This document shows positions 63,957 through 64,000 of a DNA stretch of 64,000 bases, piece by piece. The notes under the pieces were generated by a model. It saw only the letters and a program-made list of their open reading frames with translations. It did not search any database and was not told where the DNA came from. The position numbers were made by a program, and so were the translations under genes. The stretch spans positions 37,928 to 101,927 of the forward strand of contig DATKSL010000031.1 of assembly GCA_035531675.1 (NCBI GenBank). Direction: 5' to 3'. Origin of the DNA: JAJPIG01 sp035531675 (GTDB taxonomy: Bacteria > Desulfobacterota > Binatia > Binatales > Binataceae). The first letter of the stretch is position 1. Each line of letters starts with the position of its first letter.

Positions 63957-64000
63957 CGCCGGCAGGGATAGGGCGCATGAGCGCCCTATCCCTGCCGGCG
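63957..64000. repeat. Perfect 20-bp inverted repeat at the window end
   Basis: Arms 63957-63976 and 63981-64000 are exact reverse complements around the 4-nt loop ATGA. It could be a strong hairpin, a terminator without T-run, or an end artefact. The right arm stops at the last base of the window. Confidence 0.9.

Overview
The window is 64 kb of GC-rich bacterial DNA, densely coded on both strands, with about 58 protein genes. I saw no rRNA, tRNA, CRISPR array, transposase or integrase. Gene content suggests an uncultured, aerobic, diderm soil-type heterotroph: RND exporter plus YCF48 lipoprotein, catechol meta-cleavage genes, an LLM-type flavin/F420 oxidoreductase, acyl-CoA dehydrogenase, lipopolysaccharide-kinase-like protein and bactofilin. 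The mix resembles Candidatus Binatota / former deltaproteobacterial lineages, but that placement is an inference that a marker-gene tree would have to settle.

Region 1 (1-10540, all minus strand) is catabolic. An RND exporter (cut by the window edge) is coupled to a YCF48-like lipoprotein. Next come an ACMSD-type amidohydrolase, a two-domain extradiol dioxygenase, an isochorismatase-fold hydrolase and a Rieske ferredoxin. Then follow two tandem BenD-like diol dehydrogenases and the oxalocrotonate branch of catechol meta-cleavage: semialdehyde dehydrogenase, tautomerase, decarboxylase and XylE-type catechol 2,3-dioxygenase. Together they could take a ring cis-diol to catechol and on to 2-oxopent-4-enoate. 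The hydratase, aldolase and ring-hydroxylating oxygenase subunits are not in the window.

Region 2 (10739-19080) is mixed: a probable outer-membrane protein, a DUF4239 membrane protein, a methyltransferase, an acyl-CoA dehydrogenase, a FIST sensor protein, an M20 peptidase, endonuclease III and a beta-hydroxyacid dehydrogenase.

Region 3 (19245-44261) is the most striking part. Two paralogous five-gene operons with identical gene order lie in opposite orientation: cluster A at 19245-26986 on plus and cluster B at 34761-42720 on minus. Each encodes a membrane protein with a low-complexity domain, a MoxR AAA+ ATPase, a DUF58 protein, a BatA-like membrane protein and a large double-VWA membrane protein. 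Between them lie DNA repair genes (Tag glycosylase, ATP-dependent ligase) and envelope genes (bactofilin, D,D-carboxypeptidase, a glycosyltransferase-methyltransferase fusion). Cluster B is followed upstream by mltG and ruvX, and next to them is a divergent M23 endopeptidase, which points to an envelope-related role.

Region 4 (45951-51205) holds a glycerophosphodiesterase, a 1060-residue secreted NHL-repeat protein with a Thr/Ala/Pro linker, and an LLM-class oxidoreductase.

Region 5 (51221-59380) is a surface-glycan island: four GT2 glycosyltransferases, a lipopolysaccharide-kinase-like protein, two sulfotransferases, a methyltransferase and a VIT1-type transporter. The four glycosyltransferases and the methyltransferase share the same C-terminal tail of about 58 residues (one TPR-like repeat plus a Leu-Pro / Gly-Arg-Thr-Arg end), although their catalytic domains are unrelated.

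Region 6 (59452-64000) has a second Rieske ferredoxin, argJ and secA, then a GC-rich non-coding stretch with REP-like palindromes and a perfect 20-bp inverted repeat ending exactly at the window edge.
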